Shown one piece after another: positions 1 to 12,773 of a DNA stretch of 64,000 nucleotides (position 1 is its first letter; the number at the start of each line of letters is the position of its first letter). Below the pieces are notes generated by a model that did not search any database, had not been told where the DNA came from, and was given only the letters and a program-made list of their open reading frames with translations. A program made the position numbers and the translations under genes. The stretch comes from Rostratula benghalensis (taxonomy: Eukaryota; Chordata; Aves; Charadriiformes; Rostratulidae): NCBI GenBank assembly GCA_013399305.1, contig VXAI01000067.1, positions 1,297,490 to 1,361,489 of the forward strand, written 5' to 3'.

Positions 1-1272
1 ATTATCTCAAAGCATCTGGAGGAAAAGAAAGCTGTCAGAAGCAATCAACATAGATTCACCAAGGGGAGGTCATGTCTGACATGTGATAGCCTTCTATAAT
101 GGCATGACTGGGTGGATAGATGAGGGGAGGGCAGTGGATGTTGTCTACCTTGACTTCAGCAAGGCTTTTAACACAGTCTTCCACAGCTTCCTCATAGGTG
201 AAGTGTGGATTAGATGAATGGACAGTGAGGTGGATTGAAAACTGGCTGAAAGACAGAGCTCAGAGTGTCGCGATCAGTGGCTCAGAATCTAGTTGGAGGT
301 CTGTAGCAAGTGGGGTCCCCCAAGGGTCAGTACTGGGTCCAGTCCTCTTCAATATATTAATAAACGACCTGGATGAAGGGATGGAATATACCCTCAGCAA
401 GTTTGCTGATGACACAAAACACCAGGGGCTGTGCCACCATCCAGCGAGACCTGGACCGGCTGGAGAGTTGGGCAGAGAAGAACCTGATGAAATTCATCAA
501 GGGGAAGTGTAGGGTGCTGCACCTTGGTCAGAATAACCTCCTGCACCAGTATAGACTGGGGTCTGGCCTGCTGGAGAGCAGCTCTGTGGAAAAAGACCTG
601 GGAGTCCTGGTGGACAACAGGATGACCATGAGCCAGCAATGTGCCCTTGCGGCCAAGAAGGCCAATGGCATCCTGGGGTGCATCAAGAAGTGTGGCCAGC
701 AGGCCAAGGGAGGTTATCCTGCTCCTCTACTCTGCCCTGGTGAGGCCCCATCTGGAGTACTGTGTCCAGTTCTGGACTCCCCAGTTCAGGAAGGACAGGG
801 AACCGCTGGAGAGGGTACAGCAGAGGACCACAAAGATGAATAGAAGCCTGGAGCATCTCTCTTATGAGGAAATACTGAGGGACTTGGGTCTTTTTAGTCT
901 GGAGAAGGCTGAAGGGGGGATCTGATCAATGCCTATAAATACTTAAAGGGTGAGTGTCAGGAGGAAGGCAGCAGTCTTTTTTTCAGTGGTGCCCAGTGAC
1001 GGGACAAGAGGTAATGGGCACAAACTTGAACATAAGAAGCTCCACCTAAACATGAGGAGGCACTTCTTTACTTGGAGCATGCCAGAGCCCTGGAAGAGGC
1101 TGCCCAGAGAGGTGGTGGAGTCTCTGTCTCTGGAGGCATTCACAAACCTGTCTGGACACATTCCAGTGCAACCTGTGCTAGGAGAACGTGCTTTTGCTAA
1201 AGAGGGGGGGTGTTGGACTACATGATCTCCAGAGGTTCCTTCCAACCCAATATCATTCTGTGATTCTCTGTG
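1..1272 (+). mobile_element. CR1 LINE, 3' portion with broken reverse transcriptase
   Basis: This is a non-LTR retrotransposon of the avian CR1 family, cut by the left window edge. RT motif A is at about 134-189 (DFSKAF, followed by N where CR1 normally has D), motif B at about 312-345 (GVPQGS), and the catalytic FADD box at about 398-412. The element then reads through the CR1 C-terminal region (RPHLEY near 749; NGHKLEHKK near 1014; RLPREVVES near 1097). The 3' end shows the usual GGTTCCTTCCAACCC stretch and a short ATTCTGTG-type terminal repeat at about 1254-1272. The reading frame shifts at least three times: after motif A, just after FADD at about 420, and near 700. A stop follows at 923-925. 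The element is therefore dead. It is the longest repeat in the window. The family call rests on remembered CR1 features, not on an alignment. Confidence 0.95.
134..925 (+). pseudogene. CR1 ORF2 reverse transcriptase remnant
   Basis: This is the decayed coding part of the CR1 element, and it once encoded the RT domain of the ORF2 protein, which copies CR1 RNA into the genome. The recognisable pieces lie in different frames. Motif A at 134-189 is in one frame. [10 protein letters not shown] and FADDTK fall in the open stretch 198-512. The region after the palm domain ([19 protein letters not shown]) lies in 373-843. The tail ([12 protein letters not shown]) lies in 641-925. No single frame carries two adjacent domains intact across 134-925, so no functional protein is possible. 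The upstream endonuclease would lie outside the window, if it was ever copied; most CR1 copies are 5' truncated. Confidence 0.9.
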
Positions 1273-4200
1273 CAGGTGGATATTTCATATCTACCTGGAG
1301 ACAGCAGCCATGCAAAACACAGAGAGCAGCGTGATGAACAAAAGCCCCATTGCTGGGTGGGACCCAGGAGCATAGTTAGTTAGCTCTGCTAGTCCCCAGC
1401 TGAATGAGTTTAGCAATTCCCTCCGACATCTGTGGCCTTCAAAACAAGGACAGTGTCTATGTTCTGTATGGGTAAAAAAATGTAATGTCTAAAGAGAAGT
1501 GTTACTTGAGAAGTAATTTTCTTGATTATGCTGTACATGGCAAACAAACCAGGAGCAAATGATCAAGTGTTTTCTAATAGCTTTGACAGGAGATGGCATC
1601 TGTTGAAGTCCAGGTGGATTTATTAGTGGAGTAACCCTGTCTCCCTAGAGCTTGCTGTCGTATGCGGTCTCATTCTGCTTCTCTACTGGAGTACATACAA
1701 GTGCAGTTTACAAATGGTATTTAATTATTGTTAACAGTTTTAAGTAAAAAATTAAGTTTTTAGTTCCATACCAATGTTGATGATAAATACACCTATACAG
1801 ATGCAGACACGTTCAGATGTACATTTCTATAGAGAAAGAATACACATAGTGAGTAAGAAAAGATGATCACATTTGGGCATTCAAGTATTTTATTTTGATT
1901 TTTTTTTCCCCCTGCACTGAATTTCATGTGCTATATAATTAAATCATTTCATGAGAGAAAATTTTACAAACCAAATCCTGGCGACCTTTAGTTCCTAATC
2001 TCAAAGCTGCCAATAGAGATCCAGATGCTTGGGAGCCGTTTCCAACTGCAGACAAAACTCAGGTGCAAGCAGAGTGGTTATTAATCAGCAGCTGTGCTTA
2101 TGAACGCTTGTAGTTATTCCGTATTTTTGCCTAAGTAGTAAAAAGCCCAGACTTTTTTTGCTTGCTTGGTTGGTTGGGTTTTGTTTTTGTTTGGACAATA
2201 ATATGATTTTAAAGCTGACCAGTGTGGGAATACTGCTATCCTCTGTTGTGTGGGATCTTATACTACATGTGAATATCAGACTGATAGTATGAAAACGTCC
2301 ACATTTAACTGAAGCAATAGGTCCTGTGCGTTTGCAGCAGAAAGAACCATGCTCTGATGTTGTATCAAGTTCTGGAGGGACATAATCTATTCTGTTAATG
2401 AAATACTTAAGTATTCTGGGTCATTGTGGATCCCGCACTTTATCTATGTGTGTAAATGATACTACCATAATACTGTTTGAAAGAGAAAGAATCACAGCCA
2501 GATACTTTTAAATATTTTGTTCTCAGGTAACCAGCCTGTTCGAATAGACAGTAAGGCTGTGCATATAAAAGAGATCATGTTTTCCTGAGGTTTCTGTTTG
2601 CTCCAGGTACATCTCTACTATTGCATCCTCAGATACACAGCAAGGACATAGAGGGAATTTAAGAGATCTCAGAATGCAAATGTTCCATCACAACTGACGG
2701 AGCTGTTGATGACAATATCTCAGGATGTCAAAATGAATGGCAGAAATTAAGGCAAAGCAGCATTTATTTGACCAACAAAGTTGAGCATCAAGTGAAATAA
2801 ATTAGAACTTGTGTCTGCTTAAGACTCTTCTTTATACCTTTGATTTGTACAATTTTTGGATCTCTTTCCTCTGATGACCTTGAAATCACTGGTTATTTGT
2901 TAGCATAGTATGATTACATACCTATCTGCAGGGCTTAGGATGAAAATTGAAACCTTGCAATAATTTGGTTAAAAACCACCAGAGCATTCAGCCAGCTGTC
3001 AAAATTTTAAGAGAAACTATGTTAAGTGAAAACAAGCTGTAGCTGTTTAACTGCTATCTAAACACAGTCAGCAGAGCTACCTGGGTAGCTATGGTTGGCT
3101 TAATTTGCTGGCTACAAATATGAATCATTAGCAAAATGCAGTTTGGTGACAGCTTACACACTGTGGGCCATGGACTCTTCTCAGTCCACATGTGCGGGTT
3201 GTATTATAGCCAAATTAGATGCAGTTATAATTAATTCTTTCTCTCCCTCCCTCTGTCACACACACACTCTCACTCTGTTCTGTACAATCTGTATTTGTAA
3301 CTTAGAGGGACCAGGGCTTTGTTAATTACGTGTTCCCAGAGCACATTGTTTGCTATCAATTTATGGATTCCTTATAGAGGTAAGTGGCTAAGAACAGATT
3401 TAAAAACTCATGGCACAAATAGCAGCAGCAGTACTGTTACCGGAAATGTGACTGTAGTTTGTTTAAATGGTGAGCTTTACCTTTGAGGAAAAAAATAAGC
3501 ATTCTGGTTTTGATGTGGATGACTAAGTGTTGCTAATTCCCGGTTGGCCAGCACAGCAGATAGATTCCAGAACACTCTTTCTGGGTCCTAAAGGCAATTT
3601 TTAAGGCAGAAGTAGTCATTCGTATTGGTAGGTAAGTCTTTTGGTTTATTTACATGTCCTTTCCCTTGTAATAGAAATTGTAATAGTTGAATGGCTGTTG
3701 ATATCTTTAAATCTATCAAAAATACTGTATTCTCAGAATCTTGCTCTAAAGTGTGTGCAGCATTGAGGAGTTGCATATTGCAGATTTCTGTTGCCTGCAG
3801 AATGTGTCTTGTGTAAATATTTACAGCAGACATATGGACAAGTTTCCTTCTTTTGTAAAGTGGAACAACAAGCCAAAGTACCAGTCCACTTAGTTACCTA
3901 CACAGTAGTTGTGTATTTTTAAGGAAATAATGTCAGTCTCTTATAAGGCCTTACCTGAGTTTGAAAAATGCTGAACGGGACACTTGAGTATCCAAGTAGC
4001 GAAAAGTAGCTCTAAAGCTTTTGTGTTGTGTGTGACGATTTCAGTTTTGTGGTGGTGTTTTTCACTTAAATTAATTTTTGTTTCTTTTAAGTGGAAAACC
4101 CATGCGGGCTTTTTAATGAGTTTAGTAACTAGCAATGTAAACTCTGATCTGTTTTCTCTTACATGTTTCGATTTGTCCCTCTGAAATGCTACATAATGAG

Positions 4201-4535
4201 TGCTTTAAGCACATGAAACTTAGGAACACTTACTGTATTTTGTTCCAAAACACCAGCTGAGGCTGCAATGTTTCATAAACATTGTCGTCTTTTTCTCAAA
4301 TGATCTCTAATGCTGTATAAAATACTTTAATATTTGGAAATTAATTCTGAATTGGACAGAAAGTCTTCTAGCTATAGAGCATAAGGATCCTTTTTCTGTT
4401 GCACAATGTTTCTTTTTAATGTCTTGTTACACCACTGTTTTAATGTGATGTGGAGGAAACAGCACTGAAGCCTGTTAAATGATTCATTTCCACCCTCCAA
4501 AGCCCACATTTGAGAGGATAAAGAGGCAAAAAGGC
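1273..4535. other. Non-coding stretch, no gene seen
   Basis: This is AT-rich DNA with only short open frames (60-81 codons) that have no recognisable motif. A pyrimidine-rich tract with a short CA run lies at about 3235-3277. I see no splice-bounded exon that I would defend and no further repeat family that I can name. Confidence 0.6.
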
Positions 4536-4610
4536 AGACCCTGTCCATGGCAGGGGGGTTGGAACTCGATGACCTTTAAGGTTCCTTCTGATTCTAACCA
4601 TTCTATGATT
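4536..4610 (+). mobile_element. CR1 LINE 3' end fragment
   Basis: This short piece of the CR1 3' end reads in order: a CTGTCCATGGCAGG-like segment, GGGGTTGGAACTCGATGACC, a TTTAAGGTTCCTTCTGATTC segment, and the terminal ATTCTATGATT. This order is typical of avian CR1 tails. The copy is 5' truncated to about 75 bp and mildly diverged. Confidence 0.9.
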
Positions 4611-7600
4611 AGCTGTCAGTGGCAAAGCAGTTGAAGGAACTATTTGTTCCTGGTGCCTGTTCCTGAAACCAGCTCTGATGGCTTTAACCCCTCCAGACAA
4701 CGTGGAATTAGAGGTGGTTTTAAACAAGAAATGTGGATTCAGGTGTTAAGTGTGAGATCATAATCCTAAAACTCAGGATATATATATCCTGATATATATC
4801 ATGTTTTCACTTCATCCCACCATTGGTCTGTAGTGATACATCTCAGTGTGAATGAGTAATTGAGCCTCACCTCTATTTCTGCCTTAAAAAGTACTTGTAC
4901 TATTCAAACATAAATTTGGTTTAATTGTGGTTGTTGTTGAGATTACACTACAAGCTGTTTTGTTTCGAGATTTTTAAAATGGGCCTTAACCCTGCAATGT
5001 GATACATAGGAGTTGGTGGTTGAGCTCATTCAGAGCTTTGTGAGGAGCTCTGAAGGAGCATGCTGCACCACCAAGTCCTTATATTTTGTGTTTCTTAGTC
5101 ATGTTAAGGTGCGTTTTCTGTTCTTGCATGTCTGTCTTATTTCTAAATTATTCCAGTTCAAAAAGAGAGATTTGCCTATATTTATATATTTATTTAAATA
5201 TTTATTTAAAGAAAATGGCTATTTGATTGCAGCTTCAGAATATAAAGATTGATTATGTTCTTAAAAGGATGTTTAATAACAACAAATTATGTATTCCCAT
5301 ATCTGTATTTTAGTACTGTTGCTCCCAGTTGTGCTTTTACTGGGATTTTTCATCTTGTCTGTGCCTGGGAGTTCAAGAATCTCCTATTTTCATTGCTTTT
5401 GGATCTTCCATTCAAGATCAGTGAAAGCAGTTTCCTTGAGTAGTGGGTTGATGCCAAATGCTTCAGTTACTGTTCAAGGTGTGTAGTGTTGATAGTGATC
5501 ATTCCTGACTGTTGTCAGGGTTGAAGCTGAGCCTCATCTTGCTTAACTTGGCCTCTCTATTGTGGTTTTTTGTTTGGTGATTTTTGGCTTCATTTCTCCT
5601 CTCCTTCTCTCCTTTCCAGAGAGGATCTGTATTTGTTGAGTCTTTTGCTCAGTTCAGTCAACCTTGACTCAAGTTCTGAGATGGAAGGGGGGGCTATTTT
5701 AACTCAAATCCTGACAGCTGAGAGTCACTGTGGTGACTGTTTCCTTGTGACTCTCCTTGATGACTTAAGACCTTTGTTGCCCTGCCAGGAAGACAGTAGA
5801 GGCTTTTACTGCATTTGCAGTTTTATTAAGCAAGACTTTCTTGGAGGATGTTTTCGGCATGGGGAAAAGGTTGTGTTGTTAGAAATAAAACTTCCTTTTC
5901 CTAGGAATTTTGCATTTGTTCCACTGAACCACTTGCTACTCTCTTGTGGTAGGCAGACAAAAGACCAGTACTGCCTTTCTCATATATCCTGTTCGTTCTT
6001 CCACCCACCGTCAAGCCTCTTTTCTGGCAGAGGATTTTGCTCAGCTTTTAACAAGGTAGTCTTAATTAAGTAGCCTGCAATTTCACCAGCGGTGGAAAAG
6101 TCTTATAAACTTTGATTCAAAGTATTACTAATTAGTTTGCTGCAAACAATTTCTGAGATAAGTTCGTTCTGAATTTATTTGACTGGTGTACGATCAGTTG
6201 TTGAGGTGCTATATAATTGGCAAGAACTAAACTAAGTATATCAAGCTTATGCTAGACTTTCAAGTACTTTGTGAAAATTAATTCAGATAGACAGGGGGGA
6301 AAACATTCCTGAAAGGTGTGGAAAATAAGGATGGGAAGTAGTCCATATGTGCCTGGCAGCAATCCTCTTCCATGTGTAAGAAGGCAACCTTGGAAGATGT
6401 TGAAGTCGTTTTACTAATGGCAGACTTACAGGTTGCTGCCTTGTACTAGGTCTCCTCCTCTGATCCGAGCTCCTTCTTGGACCCTAAATTTCCTGGATTT
6501 TGTTTAATACTTCTCTCTCTGGATAGCTAGATGCAGTCTCCCTCTGTGGCCTGAAGTGCCCACTACTGAGTCATCAAACCCATTGCTGTTTGCTGACATA
6601 AGGCTGATTGCTGTGGGTTCTGTGTGCCCAAACAAACAGCCGCAGCAATTTAGATGTCATTGCCTTGCAGTGATTTGCTACTCTCCCTCTGCCAGAGGTT
6701 ACTTTCCAGCAGCAGAGCTGGTGTAAGGGAACGCAGCCACTCCGTTTCACAGTCCAGCACATTAGAACAATTCACTTTTAGATCAAACTAATCCATGTCC
6801 ATGTATTTCATGTAGGGGCCTACGTGGTGTTCTGTGAACTACAGCATAAGGACAAAAGGTTGGAACAGCAAGGTCCACCTTAAAGCAGCTCCAATTCATA
6901 CCAAATGATACGGTGCCTGTCTGGCTGTAGAGAAACAGGATCACTACCATAGTAAGGCATTTGGGAGGCAGTGGTAGTACAGCTGGGCTGCTTCGGATAC
7001 TTGCAAGGTCATTTAGCGCTTTGGGTACCTAAAGAAAGCATGTCTTTGCACTGCAGTCAAATTACAATCCTTTCTGTGTGATATTCAAAGGATGCTTCCT
7101 GAAACAAACACTGAAGTGTATGACAAAATCCTGGCTCCCCGGAATCTTGTTAACAGTAATCTCAGCCCTCATCCTGCGTGTGTTGTGTGGTCCCTTGGCT
7201 TCTCTTACTTGGTAGGATTTGAGATTCACAAGAATTCCCCCATTTCTGGACCTTGTGAAAGCAGGAATCCTGCTGTTTTTAATACCTTACTCTTTCATTG
7301 AAAGTGGACCTGGCAGGGAGATTCGAAGTACAATGGGAAATGCATACATGTGTCTGTGATTAAAACAAACTCCGAATTCTGGAAGTCATCCAGCCAGCCT
7401 GGCTAGGATCTGGTGATTTTTTTAATTCCCCTCCTACAGCTCTGCACTCCCCCTGCAACAGCAGTCTGTTAACGTGGTTAGGCCACATCCTAAACAAGTA
7501 CAACTTAAAACAGCAGTTGAATGAAGGTGGGGTTGTGCAGTGTTATTTTTCAAGCCTGGCACCCTTGACAATGCTTTCAGGAGAGAGAGTGTTTCATAAT

Positions 7601-8473
7601 TCAAGTCAGTTTTTCAAGGCAAAGGCTGCTTACCCCACAGGCTGTGTGTGGTCTACCAGGGTAATTAATCTGGCCAGCTTCCCAGGACAATTTGGAAGAA
7701 GTCTGCTGACAAAAAAAAGTAGTTCTTTAGTTTGGGTAGCCTGCTCCTAGCCATCTCCTTTCTACTGTCCTTCCCCTTTGCCATGTTGTTGTGTGCAAGT
7801 AGTATATTTATTTGTGATGGGGGAGGGAAGGCTGAAGCATGTGGCCCTGCATTTAATTAGTGTCATGTAATGGCTGGGCAAAAATGGACTGGGTTAGTCA
7901 GGATACTGCTGGTGTTCTTCTGACTACTTGCAAGCAATGGGGCTTAAACATAATGTGCACCAAATCTTTATTGCAGGAAAAACCTGCACCAAAACAGTGA
8001 AAACATAACGGGGATAAATACATTTTGTCTATTGATGAGGAGCAGGAAATTTATACAGATGAGTGCTATTTACTCACACAGGGTATATGTTTTTTCTAAC
8101 ACCACCACATCTGCCCCTTAGACATGCAGAAACACCATCCAAAGTGTGGGCAGAATCCAAGTCAGACCCAGTGGTGTCTTCCCACAGTATCTGTGCTGGT
8201 GTTTCCCTAGGTGTGGCAGTTTTCAAACCAAAGAATAGCTTTACTTTATCCTTGTAACAAAGACTGTTATCTTCCTGCCTGGGAAAGGTGTTAAGCTACT
8301 TGGCCCTCAGGAGCCAGAAAAGCTGGTTAACGTAGAAGCAATATAGATGGTGTATTCCTCTTGCAGTAGTGAGAGTCCAAGGAAAGTCTCTTCCCTCTTT
8401 TTTTCTCCAGTTCTTGGTATCATCAGGTATTCAGTGCAGTTTCTTCCTGTGTGCAGATGGGAGCGCAGGTACT
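4611..8473. other. Non-coding stretch, no gene seen
   Basis: This stretch contains a 20-bp AT-rich palindrome (4773-4792), an AT-rich simple tract (5181-5212) and an open frame of 167 codons (5570-6073). The open frame shows no domain, repeat or homology that I recognise, and its length is near the chance expectation for the longest frame in 64 kb. I do not call it a gene. Confidence 0.55.
4773..4792. repeat. 20-bp perfect palindrome (AT core)
   Basis: The left arm TCAGGATATA and right arm TATATCCTGA are exact reverse complements with no spacer. The core is alternating AT, so the low complexity makes this less surprising than its length suggests. Confidence 0.9.
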
Positions 8474-8623
8474 TTGTTGTGGATGCCCCATCCCTGGAGG
8501 TGTTCAAGACCAGGCTGGATGGGCCTTTGAGCAACCTGGTCTAGTGGGTGGTGTCCCTGCCCATGTCAGGGTAGTTGGAATTTGATGATCTTTAAAGCCC
8601 CTTCCAACTTTTGATTCTTTGAT
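8474..8623 (+). mobile_element. CR1 LINE 3' end fragment
   Basis: The segment reads GTTGTGGATGCCCCATCCC, then the TGGAGGTGTTCAAGACCAGG block, the CAACCTGGTCTAGTGGGTGG block, and the GGAATTTGATGATCTTTAA, CCCCTTCCAACTT and GATTCTTTGATA tail. All are standard consecutive parts of an avian CR1 3' end. It is about 150 bp long, 5' truncated and moderately diverged. Short open frames on both strands here are by-products of the repeat. Confidence 0.93.
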
Positions 8624-11600
8624 ACTGCTGAGACTTCGTGCTTCCCCATGTATAAGTCTTCTGTCTCCTGCAAATTCTGCAAGCAATAAATCCTTGAGTT
8701 GGACAAAACAATACAAACTCAAGCAAAGGAATTATGTCTACTTTATCGAGAGAGAGGGAAAATCCCCTCAAGCCTGGATGGAATAATGCCTACTCCCTCT
8801 CATAATGTGAGGCACTGACTACCAGTGCCTTAGGGGACAGTTTGCATTCTTCATCATCTCTCTAGAGGCGCGTGGCTGTGATCCTAAAGATGCCAGGTTC
8901 CTCTGGGCAGGTTCTGAATCATGTAGACCCCTTGCATGTGGATCCATGCCCTGTCCTAAACAAAGTCTTCCATGTGCGTGGCAGAGCCTCCCTCACTTCC
9001 TCTAGATGCCCTCTCACCAACTTGCCTGCTGCTAGTTATGGGCTGTTGAGCTCATGCAAATCTAGTTAATTACTTATACAGCATTAAAGTGGTTATAACC
9101 TGATCAAGTTCATTTTGCAAGTATGTTAATACCTTACTTTTGATTGAGAGTGTTTGCAGAGGGGCTCTGTCCAATGATTCAATTTTGAGAGCTAATTCAG
9201 GTTAATATTCTTCAGCACGCGTTGTTCTTCCCTTTCTGTCTTGTGTACTTGCTCAGTGTTTTAATTCTTGCAAGATGGGAAAAGCCTAAAATCATGAACC
9301 TTACTCTGGGATAGCAAAAGCAAAAAAAGGCTTAAGAGAGTAGTGAGAAAATGGTTTTGCTAACCCCATATTCACCTCCTGATATTGGATAAATTGCATG
9401 TCTGTGGACCCATCTGGCACTGCAGGGGAGTAATATCCTTTATGACAAAGACATTTTACTTAAAGTTTTCTTCTAGGTCTGGTCCAGAAGGGGGAAATTG
9501 ATTTAGCCTATGATGTTAGAAATCAAAATCAAGGAGTGTTGAGACTGAGGGCAAGCTGCACTGTGACACCTTCTGTGCTTTCAGACTAGAAACAGGACCC
9601 TTTCCCTATTGCAGTGATCTCCTCTCCACATGTGTTGCTCCCTTCTTACTCAGACTCATGGAAAGTCACATGTGATGTGCTGACAGCACTGCAACTGTTC
9701 TCCTGGAATCAAAGGACTCCCCATATGAGCTCCTCTGCTCTTCCTGTAAATGCCAGACCACAGGAGACAAAGCTCTGGTCTTAGTTCACCCCAAGAGGAA
9801 GCCTTTAGAAGAAAAAGTTGTTGGGGTTTTTTTTTTTTTTTGGAAGTGTTTGGGAACAGTGAACAGTGTCCTAAGGGGAAATATTTTTTCTTCTGTCTTG
9901 TAGTCTGACTTGCTTTTGTAGCTGGCAGTGGTTTCTATAAAGCTGGTATTTCTGAGTAAAAGGACAAGGACCTTTGTGAAGTTTGTTTTAGACTGTTTGC
10001 CTCATGTGGGGAAGTTGGAGACAGTAACTGGATTGTGCTTGTTGTATATCTGATGCGTAAACTGGTAACAGCTTGTTCATGAAAGTGCCAGAGGCTGTAG
10101 TCCATTCCTAAGGAGAAGATTAGGGTTTAAAGATACTAGGTTTTGAGGTTGTACTCAGTGGTTATTCCTTTGAGAAACACCCGTGTGTTACAGCGCTTGT
10201 CAATACTGCATAGCTCCCTGGCCGACAACTCCTCTTTTCCTCTGACTTGGTGGTTGGAAGTTCCCAGTGGAGCAGGAGGACTGCACAGCCAATAATCATG
10301 TCCCAACTGAACTTCTAGATGATGGGTATTGCTTTAATTTCTATTTGTTCATTTGAATTTATGTAGCTCATGTGATTTTGTGTCTCCAGTAATCAACTGC
10401 CACAGTGTTGATTACAGTTTGTATCAGCCTTTCTTTCTGAGGAGTAGTAGGCCTGCCAAAGCTAGTCCAAAATTGTGACAGAAACATGTTTTCCCAGGGT
10501 AAGTGCTTCATATGAACCAAAATGTCTTGCCAAATTAGGTGGATTAGGGACATTGTTTTGGAGGAAAACTAGAAAAAAATCTGGTGATGTCTTTCCCATT
10601 TCACCTTTTGTTTTTTTCAGGGTTTTTATTTTTTTTCTTTCTCTCTCTTCTCCCCCCTCCGCTCTCCTTCTAAATTGAAAGCAGCTTTTCATTTATAGCT
10701 TCTTTTTTTTTTTTTTGTGCACATGAGGCATATAACTGAAGTGCAAAACAGACATTTAGATCGAGTTGTAATAATTTTACAGGAAACTGTTCCATAAATT
10801 TTCATTTGGTTTTGGCAGAAAGCTGAAGGTTTGAAAGCTCAAAACCCTTAATGAAACCAAACCTTCGTTCTTCATGGGTTTTGTGCTTGGCCCTGCAGTG
10901 GATTCCACCTAGATTATTTCAGTATATGGCAGTGCAGATCAGCAAAGGCTTCAACCTAGTGGGAAGTGTCTGTTCCTCTATATGAACACCTGTATTTTCA
11001 CTTGTGTGATGCTGAAGTTTGGCAGTGCTGGTTAGCTGATAGCATGATCCTGTTGCATGCTGATGACTGTGAAAATTATTGACTGTCATGCTTGGAGAAT
11101 TTTGTGATTATTTTGGTTAATCATATGAAATTAAGTTTGAGGAATCCCTAATCTCTATGACAGCGGCTCATTCAAATCATCTGTCAGTACAGTGCTACAA
11201 GTGCACCGCAGGAGAACTCATCTAAAAGAGAAACTGAAGCTAACTTTCTGTGCTATTAAAGTCTGTGGAATTGTGTCTCTTGAAGCCTGGATTTAGCTTG
11301 TGAAGGTTATTTCACATAGTATACAAGTGGAACTTGTTCCATGCCTGTCATGCAAACTACACTGATGGGTAACTGTTAGTACTTGTATTTCTCTCTTTTT
11401 ATCTGAAGAGGAAATCTCCTTTTTTTTTTCTTCATATATTGTAGCATCTCCCAAAACTTTGGGAAACCAAAATACACAAAAAAACAAATGTGATTCTTCA
11501 TGCCTGTCCCAAATACTCCCCTGAAAAATCATAATGGGAAGAATGAAGATTGGCTCATTTGTTAGGAGAAGCAGCTTGCTAGCAGCAAAACTTGATGTGG

Positions 11601-12655
11601 AACCTCCTCCTTCCCAAGGCTGATAGTTCACATACACTTGCACATATATGCTCTCTGAGGGATTAAAAAAAAAAGACTCTCGGAAGGCCAAGATACCCAT
11701 TATGAAGCTATCAGGTTGGAAAGATGCCATTTATTAGATTAATATGAGCCTGGTCGATTTTTCAAAACCTACACTATAAAAAGAACAATGCTTAGTGGTT
11801 TATGTTTCTAAGGTGCTTTCAGCCATTCATGAAATCATCCTCAGAGATATAAAAGATGTGCTTAAGCAGTATTTGGAAAACATTTAATTCAGAATTTATT
11901 TAGTCATTGTATAAATCAGTAAGACTCTGCTTCTCAAACATTTTTAAATTTCTTTCTTTCTCCTTGCTCCTACTATCATCCTTATTTGAAATCTATGAAT
12001 ACAGTGGGAGGTGCCCAGTCAATCCGCTGTTGCAGAGTCACCGTGAGAAGGTAGTAGGGCAGAGCATGCTGTGGTTGACAGGGTCTGGAGTGGCTTCTTA
12101 GGCTTGCCTGAGCCAAAAGTACTCTGCTATCACTCTTGCTGTAGACTCGCTTTCTACATTTTCTAGTTTTTCTTTCACCTAGGACTAAGAAGCAGGGAGA
12201 GGTGGTGGGGCAGGCAGCCACTCTGTCACATGAGGTCAGGAATTGGAGTGCTACCAAACCAGGAGACGCACGGGTGGAAAAAGTAGTAAAGGGGCTTGAG
12301 GTGGTGCCTTCCCTTCTGGATGTCCCTGTACTTCCTGCTGCCTTTTACCTTCTCGGCTGCTTCATCTCCTGGCTTGGCTCTGCTGCCTTCTTCCAGTTAC
12401 AGGTCTGGTGCCTCTGTTGTTTCAGCATAATGACTTGTGCTGAGAAGAAAAATTGCACGTGATCTGTGCTTTCTCCACTGTGTGAGGGCAGGAGTGTCCA
12501 GCAGGGAGCAGAGCCGTAGAGACGGGCAATGGTCTGACCTTCCATTGCACCTGCCATTGCAGGGCACAGGGGAATGAAAAATAAGTGAACTATGTCAAAT
12601 AACGTCTGGTACAACAAGTGCTTTGCTTTAACAATTGCCCTTCTTTTGGCATTAG
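8624..12655. other. Non-coding stretch, no gene seen
   Basis: This stretch is ordinary AT-rich DNA with a 15-base T run at about 9827-9841 and a pyrimidine tract at about 10618-10665. A minus-strand open frame of 145 codons (11293-11730) has no recognisable feature and is within chance length. No repeat family was identified. Confidence 0.55.
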
Positions 12656-12773
12656 TGGATTAGGAGAAAACCTGTCAGGATATTGGAAGAGGAAGTTAAA
12701 GACCATGAAAAGTGGAAAATGATGCTTCAACTGGCAATGAGAAAGGGCATTCACACAACTTTTAGACAGGTTG
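12656..12773 (+). other. Possible exon (unidentified, weak)
   Basis: A 118-nt segment is preceded by a pyrimidine-rich tract and an AG (TTCTTTTGGCATTAG) and followed by a consensus-like donor GTGAGT. An alternative donor after CAG at 12769 gives 114 nt. One frame is open throughout, giving a charged, helix-like peptide that includes ILEEEVKDHEKWK and LAMRKGIH. I do not recognise a family. The frame stays open to about 12814, and open runs of 50 codons are common, so chance is quite possible. Read it as a candidate to test, not a gene. Confidence 0.2.

Noticed and set aside
5570..6073. Open frame of 167 codons on the plus strand, the longest without Ns
   Set aside because: At this base composition roughly one frame of this length is expected by chance in 64 kb. 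No domain, signal or splice context supports it, and the composition is that of translated T-rich DNA (many L, S, F).
11293..11730. Minus-strand open frame of 145 codons
   Set aside because: No recognisable domain or conserved motif, includes translated homopolymer (FFF, KKK), and is within chance length.
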